Shown one piece after another: positions 1 to 12,464 of a stretch of 64,000 nucleotides of DNA (the first letter of the stretch is position 1; each line of letters begins with the position of its first letter). Location of the stretch: the NCBI GenBank assembly GCA_036877525.1, contig JAZGTH010000068.1, positions 4,575,501 through 4,639,500 of the forward strand. The letters run 5' to 3'. Made by a program: the position numbers and the translations under genes. The DNA comes from Chromobotia macracanthus. Its lineage: Eukaryota; Chordata; Actinopteri; Cypriniformes; Botiidae. The notes below the pieces were generated by a model. The model did not search any database, was not told the DNA's origin, and saw only the letters and a program-made list of their open reading frames with translations.

Positions 1-216
1 TCTACTCAACATATGTAGTAACATCTCATTCACTTTCTACTGCACCTTACCCTGCGTCAGCATCTTTTCATGTGTTACGCTCTCCTTCTCTCTCTACTTC
101 CTGTTACATTATAAATTCAGTATATAAAGTCTGAGTGGTTACCATACACCTGACTCCCACTTTTTCTCTGTCTATTTATCATTCTAGTTATTCGTATTCC
201 ATGTTCCTGAGCTCAC

Positions 217-403
217 CTTGCTGAGTCGCAGGTCAGAGGCAATGGTGCTGGAGGATCTGGAGGATTTCATCCCCACATTGCTGGAGTAGGAGCTGCTGGT
301 GGACGGTTTTGTCCGCTCTGGGGCTCCCAGCCTGGGCAGTGCCGCCTTGGCAGTGCCCCCTTTTAACATGGCTTTCTCTGTTTTTTCACTCTCGCTACTT
401 GAT
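217..403 (-). CDS. specc1: specc1 (cytospin-B) N-terminal coding exon, partial gene
   Basis: This is an exon-like block on the minus strand. A CCACAG acceptor precedes base 403 and an AAG|GTGAGC donor follows base 217. The reading frame gives 51 codons from an ATG at 369-367 and ends in phase 0. The peptide starts MLKGGTAKAALPRLG, becomes Ser/Lys-rich, and contains GMKSSRSSSTIASDLRLSK. That stretch resembles the remembered N-terminal GMKSSKSSTSLAFESRLSR of human SPECC1, a coiled-coil and calponin-homology protein of the actin and microtubule cytoskeleton. If the upstream CpG-rich exon (16,399-16,512) splices directly here, an in-frame TGA lies four codons before this exon, supporting the ATG at 369 as the start. 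The rest of the gene lies outside the window to the left. The identity rests on one short low-complexity motif, so it is tentative; the exon itself is more certain than its name. Confidence 0.5.
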
Positions 404-651
404 CTGTGGACACAGAGGAAGCAGAGTTAGATGGCTGTTTTCAGATTAGCGCAGGAAATAGTTCAATCCCAATGGGATAGCTGAGAAGAAAGGCTTTTAA
501 AAAAAAAATCTGCAATAAGCAATGTGCTTATGGGAACAGTTTCATCAAAAACAGGTCGGCACTCACAAAATTTCATAAACAGCTTCAAATATTTCCATAG
601 AATTAGAGCACCTGTCACTCAAACACTTCTGTGAATTCTCACCCTTTTGCA

Positions 652-652
<1 letters not shown>

Positions 653-690
<38 letters not shown>
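653..690. repeat. (TA)n microsatellite
   Basis: An uninterrupted run of about 18 TA dinucleotides within AT-rich sequence. Confidence 0.95.
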
Positions 691-692
<2 letters not shown>

Positions 693-2504
693 ATAAATAC
701 ATTTAGCTACTAATCAGATTTAAGTATTCTCCGCGAAGGTACTGCTGTCCAATGAGACTTGACAAACTTTTTTAGGATAAATGTAGGATAAATAATTTTG
801 ATACCATGATGAATTGCTATTCAAGGTCAAGTGTAAAATCTGGGTCTCAAAGCAAAATGAGTTGAGAACCACTGTCCCAAAAAGATCCATCCATAAAACT
901 CCCCACAAAGCATATCATGATTTTTCTTAAAGTTCTACACATTCTCCAACCTGTGCACGTTTATTTCTGAAATATTTACTTCTAATTACTTTCAGCCAAA
1001 AATGTAGCACTTTTACCATGTTAAATTAATAAGAGTTCTGCAAATTTTGTCAAAAAACTTTAATGAAAATAATAAAAATAAGTCTGCATATTCCATATAG
1101 GCCTGGTTACAGGCTCTGAGAGTATTAATGCACACAGGCCGAGTGACTCACAGTAAATGCAGGATGTATTGGTGAACAAAGCAAAGGAAATGTGAGAGGG
1201 TAGACAGGTGGTCATTGACTGAAAGTGCTGATCGGGGAAGAAAGTTAGACAGCTAATGTCTTCAGCAGACAGCCGGGGGTTTACCCTTGTGGTTTGGTTT
1301 TATTGATCTGAATGATGGTGGGGTGAAAGTGTACTCAGGTTCAACCATTAACAGTGTCTCAAGAGATGTGAAGACCCACACCATTAAAAAACAGTTGAAA
1401 AGGCTGCCTGTCTCTAAATCCATCTGCTTCCTGCATGTGATTCTGGCAAGGCAAGTTTCACTGGTTAATTCGTGATGTGTTACCATGAGGAATACCATTT
1501 CTGGATCCAGGCCTCTACTCGTTTTAATTGAGACTACTATCTCAGCCATTTTGGGCATTATTTATTTATATCACACATTAAATTCACAGTATACGGTACA
1601 GTCTCCAGGCTTGCTATGTTCCTGACACAAGTATTTTAATGATTGATAAAAATTATGGTTATCTGTTCATCTGGGTATGGAGATAAAGGTTAGGATTTTT
1701 CAGTAGTTTTATAGCACATCATGAGAGTAGTTGGTATTTTTTTAGTATTAGTATTTTTGTTTGCTTTGGCATCTGACAGAGTGTTTGACTCAGAAGCAGT
1801 GGAGTGTAACGTCAGACTTAACAATCAAAATCTTAACCTTAACCATCACAATCTTAACCTTAACCATCACAATCTTAACCATCACAACCAAAATCTCAAC
1901 TTTAGGGACTCGATGAAATTTAGAGTTCATCCTCTCTGTTAAAACCCTAAAACAACGGGATCAGCAATTTGCTGCACATTGAGAGGTTACAGTGCTTTGC
2001 TCTAATAGCCTGCAAATGGACTTGAACATGCACAGTTATGTGAATATAACCTTTATAAACTTTAGTCTATGAAAAACAGGTCAGCTGTGCTAGATGCTGT
2101 CCCACAGAAAGCGACCCAATTAAAAAAAAAAACACCACAAAAATGATGTGACCAGTCTTACTGCTGGTGTTATCCTACACTAAATCCTGAATCTTGAATG
2201 TGGCAAGTCCTGTTTCCAACAACATATTAAAACTGAGTATGAAATACAAGACCATCTTAGAGAGAACGTCAGATTTTTGGTTCTAATTAGATACAACATA
2301 ACAACATTTACTGAAAAGCTGGTCGCACACTGGATGTGAAGCACAGTGTTGTTAGATCTTAAAAAATCTAACAAATTGTTTTCTATGAGTATACACACAG
2401 TAGCACAACTCTATAATAAACATGGAACATCTTACAGTATTATACCAAATGTTTGATTGAAAAACTTTTGATAAGAAAATTAAGTTATTTACCCTGTGAT
2501 TCAT

Positions 2505-2796
2505 TCTTAAAGCTGCAACCCGTATTATTTGCCTTTCTATCGTCATCTCTGTCTGAAACATAAAATTGCAGGTTTCTTTGCATACTTTTGTTTATGTACA
2601 ATATGTTGAAGTCGAATAAAGCCAAACAGAAATATGATCCAACAGCTCAAATTATTAATTAATATTATAAACTTATCGTTGCAAATGGAGTTAAGGTAAG
2701 GAGAGCACTATAAACACTGGTCCGGTATGTACTTGCTCAATTTTTTTTTTGTTCATTTTTAAGTAAAAAAAAGTTACGGATTGCAGCTTTTAAAAG
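2505..2796. mobile_element. MITE-like element, TTAAAGCTGCAA family, copy 1
   Basis: The left end reads TTAAAGCTGCAACCCGTA and the reverse complement of the right end reads TTAAAAGCTGCAATCCGTA, so the element has inverted termini of about 18 bp. It carries no coding capacity. Internal blocks such as TATAAACTTATCGTTG recur in the copy at 30,930-31,226, showing one dispersed non-autonomous family. The superfamily is not assigned. Confidence 0.7.
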
Positions 2797-5700
2797 AGAC
2801 AAACCAAAATAAATAGGATTGTTTTCTACAACAGATATAGTTTTATGATTTCAGTGTTTGTGACTAAGAAACAGAGATGGATACTGGTCAAATACATGGT
2901 CAGTGTTTATTCATTTAATAACTGCAAGTAGTTACAGCATACAGTCTAACTATCAGAAAAGCAACCTTGCTAGATATCTCCACCACATTTAAGCCCTCAT
3001 CAATGAAATGGCTCCTGTGTAATATAAAATGTATGCTTATGGTCCCGGAGCAAATAACAAGAGAGCTGGAGGAGCTAAATCAACAGTCACTATAATAAAT
3101 CACATGATTATATACAGATCAGTTTAAAGTGGCAGCCCTATTTATCCTGGGCCTCTCAAGAGCAGGGGGATGACATAATTAAGCAAAGCTAAGGATTTGC
3201 AAAACATTTTTTTAAAATCAACTACTCGTCGGCTTATTAAGCTGGTCTAAAAGGCTTATCGGTCCTGCTTACAAGGGATAAAAAACTCACACACGAGGCA
3301 ATTGCCAAAGACGCCCGGCTGCCTGTGTGCTATAACAAACAGCATGCAGTCAGCATGCTTAAACTCTCTCCATGTAAAGCTTATAAATGCCCTTCTGCAA
3401 AGAATAAAAACTCTAGATAAATTAGTCAACCAAACTGATTGATTAGTGAGTTGTTGGGACTAGTTAATCAAATTTTGCCCATCCTTATAGCAGAACATCT
3501 TCTAATCATCCCCTTATCTTATGTGTTTTAATAAACAATTATTATTGATTATTATTAATATATGTGTGGACAGAAGAGAACTGGCCCACCAAACTGAGCC
3601 TGATTCATAAAAACTTCTTTACTCGCACATTTCATTGTCATTCTTGCTGCTAATACATTTTGCTAACACTTTAGCCTCATTTTCAATTAAAAAATAATTT
3701 GTGAATAATTTCCCTGTACCAGTATTTTTTCTGTAAAGATGCTTTGTAACAATGCACATTGGGCAAAGCGCTTTAGAATTACAAGAGAATTTAATAAAAT
3801 GTAATTCTCTATAACTCTACTGAATGCCCTTTTAGGCTGAGTCTAACTGTTTCATAACCACAGATGAATTCCTCCTCTTACAATGTGAGGATGATGCAGT
3901 GTAACCAACTTCCTGTTACTGAACGACTAGGGAAGAGAGAGAGGAAGCTTAAACTGACTCAAGATTTTTCAGTTTCATCTCAAAACAGCCTCATTGTGTT
4001 TGTGCTTTTTACTACCTTTTGTTTCCTAATTAATATAATATACTATAATTTCCACGAAATGTTTCTGCCATATTTTCACAAAAAAAAAAACAATGTTGAC
4101 ACATTGTAAATTCATCATTTCATTTGTAAATGGATTTATAATGAGGGTGAGGCAGACACAAATCCACATAAACGTGTGTGTCTCTGTACTGTTTCATAAA
4201 CCCTGTTGGCGTGTAAGTGCTCAGAGGCTGCTCATATTTAGGCTGGTCAGAGAGGATGTAGAAGCTAAATATCAAGCGGCTTCATCACATCCTCTTAACA
4301 TTTTTTTGGCCTCAGCTGGAGTCTTAAAATAATCAACAGCGTTTCAACAAAAGGGGACGTGAAAAATGCCACACAACAGCCAGCTTAGTTCTCTAAATGC
4401 AACATGTGAAGACGTGAAACTGAGGACAGAGAACTTGAGAGGGAAACAAGAGGGAAAAAGTGAGGTATTAAATGTAACAAACATGTCAAAAAGACTATTT
4501 CCGTGTCTTCACTGTGTCTTCACTGTTCCAGCACAGTTCCAGCACAGCATGAGCCTCACTGGAGCAGCATTTACTTCAATCTGCTGTAAGACGGAAATAT
4601 ATTTACAGCATGTTCACAACAGTATCAAATCATTCCCAGAGTTCCTGCTAAATCATAGTAATCAGCTTTATATGCCCGTCTGAGAGTCTATTGTTGGTCA
4701 GCGTTACGGTTGGTATTGCAACCAATTTGGTGATTCGATTCTTATTTACATGCTTTCAATTTAATTTGATTTCAGTTCGATTCAATATTGATTCGTTATC
4801 AATATTTCAGTAAAAATGTTAGATTTGCAGACTTGGAATCCATATGTAAATATAAATGCTGGTAACTGCAGCCCTCCCAATCAGTTATATTACTGAAATA
4901 CACATTTACATTAACCACAGGCACACACAGGACAAGAGGCGGAGTGCAGATAATACTCACATCCTCTTACAGTGTTTCCCACAGGATTTAGTGAGACTAT
5001 AGGGGGACCTCTTACCCTGAAATATGGTCCAGGGCATGGTCCTCCAGGCCAATTTTGAACATTTTAAAGTTAAATGCATCAATCTGGTGCAGAAAAATTA
5101 AGTGTCTAGATTCATGAAGAACTTTGTGCACTTGTAAACAATTTTGTTTTATTAATATTTTATTAATTTGTTTTATATATATTTTATTATTTTATTTACA
5201 GATATTTTGTTTTATAAATTGAATTATTGGTTGTATATATATATATATATATGAAAGATGATGATAAGGCACAAAAGTCACATACACAACACATGGTAAA
5301 TAAGAGTTCAAAGGTCAAAACAAAGTCTTCACTGTATGAATTCTTATTAAAGCTACAAATATTATTCAGTCAAGAACAGTGAGTGATGATTCTCTCTTTT
5401 CTTTTGTTAACATTAACGCCATAGACTGCAGCAGTGATATATTAGTCTACTGTCACTTTAAAATGTAATGCATGGATCCAATACTGTATTGACACACATC
5501 TGTTTTCTTTCCCAGCTGTTTACAGACAAGTACATTTATGTGAATTACTGTCGTCACAATACCAAAACACTGATTTCTGTACAATACCTGAGTAAAATAT
5601 TTTGATACCAAAAATGAATCAATACTATACTAAATACTAAATACTAAACTAAACAAGAAACATAGCTCATTAATAGGGGACTGAACACATGTAGCATAAA

Positions 5701-6374
5701 ATTGTGATTTATTTATTAACAAAAAACCTCTTCATTTAAAAGTAAAAAAAACTACATCTACTACAATTGCAGCAGAACTTCACTGAATAATTAACAACAC
5801 TGTTTAATGTTGTTTTGAGTAGATGTTTTGTAACATCCCAGCTTAAAATCTGGACAACATGACAGAGTTCCTCTGTGTAAGTGTGTGGAAACTTTGAGTT
5901 TGTCAGGAGAAAAGGCTTGACTAAGGCTTTTTTTAAACTTTCCTGCATTCAAACACATTGTTTCCACACTTTTTCTTCTTGTGTTTGGCCGATCATAAGT
6001 CAGCAGTGATGCCAAGCAAATGCATGACAGAGCTGGAGAAATATGGACTGTTGGACTCTGTTAAAGACAGGCTTTGTGTTTGTGTGTGTGGGTCGGTCAA
6101 AGTTAAAAGGCGGTAGTCATCAGCACTATGAAAGCTGAATGGCCACGTCCTCCATCTCTGAACCTTTTCTAATGAGCGAGACTTTTAAAGAGGCCTTTAT
6201 GAGACACCAACTCCTGTTTCACACCCAAGACAAAGATTTAGGCCAGATCAAGCATGCCTGCAGCACGCGGGGAAAGTGAAGCAGACAGCCCACAGCAGCT
6301 TTTAAAAAGCTTCCATGAGCTTCTGTGAAACACAGGAAGCAAAGTGGTAAAAAAATATTATTCTGATTTTTACT

Positions 6375-6496
6375 GCCAAAATCCAAAGCGACTTACAGTA
6401 CAAGCTATACATTTTGTCAACAAATGTGTTTCCTGGGAATTGAACACACAACCTTTTACATTGCAAATGCAATGCTCTACCAGTTGAGCTACAGGA
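6375..6496 (-). mobile_element. tRNA-Ala-derived SINE, degenerate
   Basis: On the minus strand the head reads like a tRNA: an A-box-like TAGCTCAACTGGTAGAGC, an anticodon-loop-like ATTTGCAAT (TGC, alanine type) and a B-box-like GGTTGTGTGTTCAATTCC. It is followed by a tail ending TGTAAGTCGCTTTGGAT, which is typical of fish tRNA-derived short retroposons. The tRNA fold is decayed and no functional tRNA gene is suggested. It lies directly beside a fragment of another element at 6,521-6,605. Confidence 0.75.
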
Positions 6497-6520
6497 ATAC
6501 TAAAGTGCAAATCTGTTTTC

Positions 6521-6605
6521 TTAAAGCTGCAAGTCATAACGTTTTGCTGTAACTTTACATCCTTTTCTTTATATATGTTGAAGACAAATGAAGCCAAACT
6601 CACCT
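6521..6605. mobile_element. MITE fragment, TTAAAGCTGCAA family, copy 2 (left end only)
   Basis: The left terminus TTCTTAAAGCTGCAAG and an internal block near ATGTTGAAGACAAATGAAGC match copy 1 at 2,505-2,796 (ATGTTGAAGTCGAATAAAGC). The right terminus is missing, so this copy is truncated. Confidence 0.55.
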
Positions 6606-9145
6606 CTAGCACAAGCCAATATACATAATTTGATGCAAGACTTAAAACACAAATTTCCTTGTGATAAGAGAATACACATACACTATATACTACATTATAA
6701 ATGTATGTACTACACTATATACTGGTTATAGACTGGTTACTATACTGGTATAAGTAACACAATACAGTGGTAAAAGACAACATAACCTCTGATTATTGTT
6801 AAGCTCTGATATCAGTCGTCTTTCAGATGTGCTCTGATTTAATATTCTCACTGACTTTGACAGTTCCACTTCCACTTTGTCATCCTTGTGGAAATGAAAT
6901 CTCAGTCATTTCTCATGCTGTAGGATTAGTTTGCACAGGCTCATTTTAGCAGTAAGCTCATTCCTTTACCATGACGTGCAATCACTGTAAATAGATGCAG
7001 CCAACAGTCATATGCTAACGCAACAGAAGATAGTTATACAGTGTTAGTAATGCAGAGGAGTGGGTTAGGCCTACAGCCAATACAGACACAGTCTGTAATA
7101 TCGCCACCTGCTCTGTGATGGGAGATCTAAAAGAGAGAGAATCAGAGAGGGACTGAATTGCTGTTTTTTCAGTCTATGGTAACCACTGATAGAGATGCAG
7201 GAAGTAAGCACAACGGCAGGAAATGAAGACTTTAACTAGGTCAGGTAATTGGTGACAGTGAGAATTTTCCTCATGAGCATCTAAACTGAATAATTATCTG
7301 ACACGGTTTTCTCTGCCAGGTGTTTTGGTACAGTTGGGGTTTGTGTGAGCATACTGGGCTCTGTTGGTTGACTTGCTTTTAGACACCCCCTCTATGCAAC
7401 TAATAATCTTTCATAAACATGTCTAACTGAAATGTAAATGGTAAACATGAACTGTGTTTAAGGCAAAGACGTAAATGGTGAAACTAACATTACAATGGTT
7501 CTGTTTTTGAAATCAACTGCTTGATTACCTTTGTTGAATAGGAGGAATCCTATTGTGATCCTTTCTTATAGATATGCACAACTGCAACGTCAAAGGCAAA
7601 TAAATGAAGAGCAGACTGGGCCAATCCCAGAGTAAACACTGTATCATCCACCCGCATTTACTGTCCATTACCCGGTGAACAGTAAGGCCAACACCTACAC
7701 ACTGATAAGACAATAAGTCCTTTTTCCATTTTAACACATCAGAATGCATAAACAAGAGGACAACATATTCACATGTTTCAGATGACCCAGGGCAACAAGG
7801 CACCTACGCAGCAGACAGACAAGAGGATCTCTTTATGTTCCTCTCTAAGACATGGCCAGTCTTCTAAACCTCAAACACACTCTGGATGCATCCCAATTCA
7901 CAATGTTTTTGTCCTCAATAATATGCAAGATGTGTACCAAATCAAAGTACTTTTAAAAAGTAAGCTAAAGTGTCCAGATATACGCTATATCTTTATACTA
8001 TATCTGCTGGAAAAAGAAGATACATTTCTGGTGGTTCTCTATAAACTTTCAATCATAGAAAAAGCAAAGGTGAGTGTAAGTGTAATTAAGCTGCATGCAA
8101 AAACATACATGCAAATACAAACATGTGACAAATGTAAAATATTTACACAGCGTAAAGTTTACAAAGTGCTTTCAAAAAAATACAGCAGGATAGGGGTGGG
8201 AATCAGAAGGGAAACAATATTATCTGGCTCAAGATATGAAAATATTGTCTGTATTGGACTTCAGTGCTTTGCATAATTATATTCTTAGCTCATATGTCAG
8301 TACAGAATCATGAGCAAAAACATGACAAAACTTTAAGATATTGATATTTTCACAGTATATGTTTAAATATGTCCACACAGCAGAACATGTTTTTAGTCCT
8401 AATTCAGAATCACACTAAACAACTTTTCGTCTGTCTGTCATTGTAAACGTGTGTCTCTTGTGTATTTAGCTTGTTGTCCTTTGGTTGCTATAACACACCA
8501 CTTTCGGGTGATAATAGTTGCTATTGTGAGAACAGAAAGGGTTCACCAAAGTTTCACTTTGGTTCTTCATTGAGTCACTGCTGTGTTGGGCACATTTTCT
8601 TCCCAAGTCTCTCCCATAAACGTCACATCAAACCCTTGCCCCACATAATGAAGTCAGCATGTGATTTACCCATCTGGTTTAACATGCCCTCAACCCAGTG
8701 TACTGCTGTTAACAAAACCAGAGTGTTGCTCTCTTTCTGCTGATTTGACATAACCACAAGACCTGCTCTGCAACATCTGTATCACAGCAGTTCCAGTTCC
8801 ATTTATTTACACCCACCTTTATCTGAAGGCCTATAATATTATACCTGGACTATATTATTACCTGAATCTTGTATTGCAAACTGTGTCTGCGACAGAGAAA
8901 CTGGTAGGTACAAACAACAGATGTGTGATCATTTTTTGAGCCAATGGATTTACTCCAGCCCAGCAGCTGAAACTGACAGCAGACAAGCTCAAGAACTGCC
9001 AACTAGACACGTGTCAAAACATATGGGTCTCATCAGACTCAAATTTAGGCAGCTAGATGGTGTCATCTCATGAGTCCACTTAGAAGGGGTTAAATGCTCG
9101 TAGACGCACATTACCTACTGAGCAACTAGCAGATGGCTTAAAAAC

Positions 9146-9326
9146 AATAATTTTTTCATCATTTAGTCAGCCTCATGTTCCTTCCATAGAGTGCAAAGGA
9201 AAAAGTTAGCACAATGAAAGTGAATGATGGCTTTCTGCATTTTGTGTTCCATGGAAGAAAGAAGGTCATACAGATTTGAAAAGACATGAGAGTGAGTGTG
9301 TGAAGGCTGAATTTTCATTGGGGTTA
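9146..9326. mobile_element. short inverted-repeat element of the cyprinid 'TTCACCC' type, diverged
   Basis: The sequence includes TTTTTCATCATTTAGTCAGC, a central TTCCATGGAAGAAAGAAGGT, and an end near GAATTTTCATTGGGGTTAAC. These are the blocks of an abundant fish non-autonomous element whose intact form starts near AAAGGGATAGTTCACCCAAA. Termini are worn. Confidence 0.5.
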
Positions 9327-12300
9327 ACTGGGGCACGTTTCTAAAAAGCATTGCCTAAGTTGATCATAGAAACATTGGTGCCAATTGGTGCTACGAAAGC
9401 AGCCCTAGTCTGTTCAAGAAAACGTCATCCACAGAGACAGGTAGATATGAATGATCCTGAACTCTTTGAATGCTCTTACATGTGTCATTCATAGTGCTTA
9501 CAGTGGTCTTTAACATCTCACTCACTGACTTCAGTTCTGGAGGAAGTCACAACTTCTTTAAAAACGGCAACTACTTTTTTTCTGACAGAGACTGATGTCA
9601 ATCATTTTTACGTGTAAGATAACATACAGAAAATTAAAAAAAGTTTTAAGAGTTTTAAATAGTTTCATTTATGCTTTTTTAGGATGTCTGTAGATTCAGA
9701 TGACAATAACTTACGACACGTGTAAGCAAAACTTTTGACTCTGCAAACACATAATGTAATATAATTAAATGAATTTAGAAACAATAAAAGTCAATGAGAA
9801 GCTCCCAATTATTAATCATTAACAAACATCTAACCGTCAACATCTGCAAACCACCTGAAAACAGTAAAGTGTGTATTGCTCTTTATGTGCTAAGTCATAA
9901 GTTTAGAATCATAGAGCAGCACAGGAAGTAAATCGTTAGCCTCTACATCCTTCTCCTCTGATGAGAGACTGCAATCCCACAATCCCCTCCTTTGGCAGAT
10001 ATAAAATGTTGGGAGGAGGAAGATAGTATGGACATGCTTTCCAATGAATTATGTTGGATAAAAACTCCCTGACAAATAATATATAAAGAGTAAATCAATT
10101 TTTTATATCCTCTTAAGAGTCAGCTAATTACAACTGACTAGACTAGTTTATCAAAATTTATCTAGAACAAGAGTATCAAAATCAGAGATGAAAAGGGGGC
10201 AAAGGTTTATTAATAAATGATTCAACCTCATAAGCAAAGCACAGGACAAAACAGAAATAACATAACAGACTCTCCTGCCATAACAACAAAGTACACTGCA
10301 TGCTCAAGTGTAATCTATACCAATTTTTTTCTTATTACGGTTTCAAATATAACATGACCTATGATCTATTATTAACAACACAGAACAGTGGTTACTATTC
10401 TGTAATATTGTATTGCTATGAGACAAAGAATGACACACACAGAAAGAAGAGAGGGCGGAGTAAAACAGGAAACAAAACAACTATGCTAGAATTAACTTGA
10501 TAAAAAAGGTTTGTGAATTAATATAGAGGCCACAAAATTATGTGAGCCAAATTGAGAATATGAAGTAGATTCTAAAGCTGCTCCGGGATTCAGAGATCCT
10601 CATGCAGTTTTCACAGTGGATCTCATCTTTCTCATAGATCTGAAGCCCCCATGGACCACAGCTTCCTGTACATGTGGTGACAAAGCACTGCATGAGTAAA
10701 CACTCCGCAGCTTACACCAGGGTCTCCTACTTCTGAAACATTAACCTCATCTGACCTGGAAGTCAAGAGGATCCACACACATAACTATTTGCAGGGTTCA
10801 CAAAAAGACACTTAAGACACTGTCAAAGACACTTAAATCACACCTTTAACATATGAATGTCATTGAATTAGACAACAAAATATCAAACTGGCTGGTGTTT
10901 AAAACACTAATGCTTTTTGCTTTAATTCTAAATATTTGAGAGACTGGAGGAGGAACAATGAATAAGTGGACCAATGTCTTTAAAACATTGAAGACTCTTC
11001 AAGCATTCAGGTGAAGTTATTCTGGCATCAGCTCCATGCAGATGCTTTTTTTAACATGCTACTTTTATGGGACATACAATAAGTTGCTTAAATAAAAATT
11101 AAAGGACATTTTTGTAGAGACCACTCCACATGATCTGCCCTTTAAAGTATCAGAGCATATATTTCTCAAACTGCATTTTGGAGGCATCTACCAAAGAATA
11201 AACATAAAAGTTGGTTGCAGAGATGAAAATACAGTAAAAATAGTCTAAACAGAGTAGTCCTGAAATGTTGAGAAGCCTCAGAAACCAAACTCACCATCAA
11301 CTGTATCAAATTAGCAGAGCCATTTCACTGTCAGATGTATCGAGAACATTCCACACAGTTACTGAGGCTGACTGAAATTTACACAGCAAGTATGCAGTCC
11401 ATTTCCTGCACAAAAAAACGCCAAAACCGCTCCAAGATACTCGCCTTCACGATTCATCTGTCTCTTCTTCAAAAAGCTACAGTTAGTTTTCCTACCAAAC
11501 AGATTTCCAGTCAAAATGCAACAGGTCTAATAGAACTAAAACAGTCTGTCTTTGTATTAATTAACATTGTCAAAACAGTCACAAAACAAAATCATTAATA
11601 GGGTCACACTGCACGAACGGTAGCAACCTCTAAATGAACTGGTTTTCTTAAGTTATAATTTATTATGTCTAAATCAAGCTGTATACATTAGGTTAAACCA
11701 ATAAATGTTATTTTAAAGGGTTAGAACAAGTAGACTTAATCCTTTACAAAGAGAACAATAGCATTTACAGGCCACTGTTTTGTCCCAACTGTCTGGTTAT
11801 TTATAAAAGTGGAATGAGGAGCAGCCAGAAGAATGAAGAACCAGCGTCACAGACACTGAACAACACACCTCCACCTGACAACTCTACAGCAGGTGCATCA
11901 TTCACTGTCATTGACAGGCAAAGGGTGTGTGCTTGCATGTCTGAAAAAAATGCAAACAATCTACAGCAAATAGTATCAGTGACAACATCAGCTGTTCACA
12001 TCAGCATTTACGTAACACCTTGGGAAGGTCCTTTGTGATGAAAAGCTTGAGAAAAGCTTCCCCCAACTTCTTTCCTCCAAAATATTAACAAACCAATTCA
12101 AAATCTAGAGGAGAAAGTATATTCAGTGTGAGTCAGAAACAATTCAATGCGACAAACGTTGACTGGAGCGTGTCCTTTCTCTGGAGCTGTCTTTATCTCA
12201 ACCCTTAGCTCTCCTGGGTACTGCTAAACTAATCCACGCGCAGACCAAACGGCAGCCACAGAACCAGGGCGAGGAGGCAGAGGGAGGAGTAAATGACTGG

Positions 12301-12386
12301 CTTCTCTCCATAAACAGGTCATGAATAAAACGAGTCTACTACTTTAAAGTCAATACGGGCCTCCCTCAACTTCAACAGTGTAAGTA

Positions 12387-12464
12387 GTGACAGACAAACA
12401 ATATGATCATAAATTATGTAGTCAAACACAGCCAATTTTTTTGATCATATTGTTTGTCTGTCAC
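12387..12464. repeat. perfect inverted repeat, 23-bp arms with 32-nt loop
   Basis: The left arm 12,387-12,409 begins GTGACAGACAAACAAT and the right arm 12,442-12,464 is its exact reverse complement. Pairing stops abruptly at both outer ends. It could be a short palindromic transposon relic or could fold as an RNA hairpin; the sequence does not decide. Confidence 0.85.

Noticed and set aside
1262..1558. 98-codon minus-strand frame overlapping a 62-codon plus-strand frame
   Set aside because: No family recognised and no splice context; a worn transposon relic is possible but unsupported.
6428..6496. Functional tRNA-Ala gene
   Set aside because: Stem pairing is decayed and a SINE tail follows directly.
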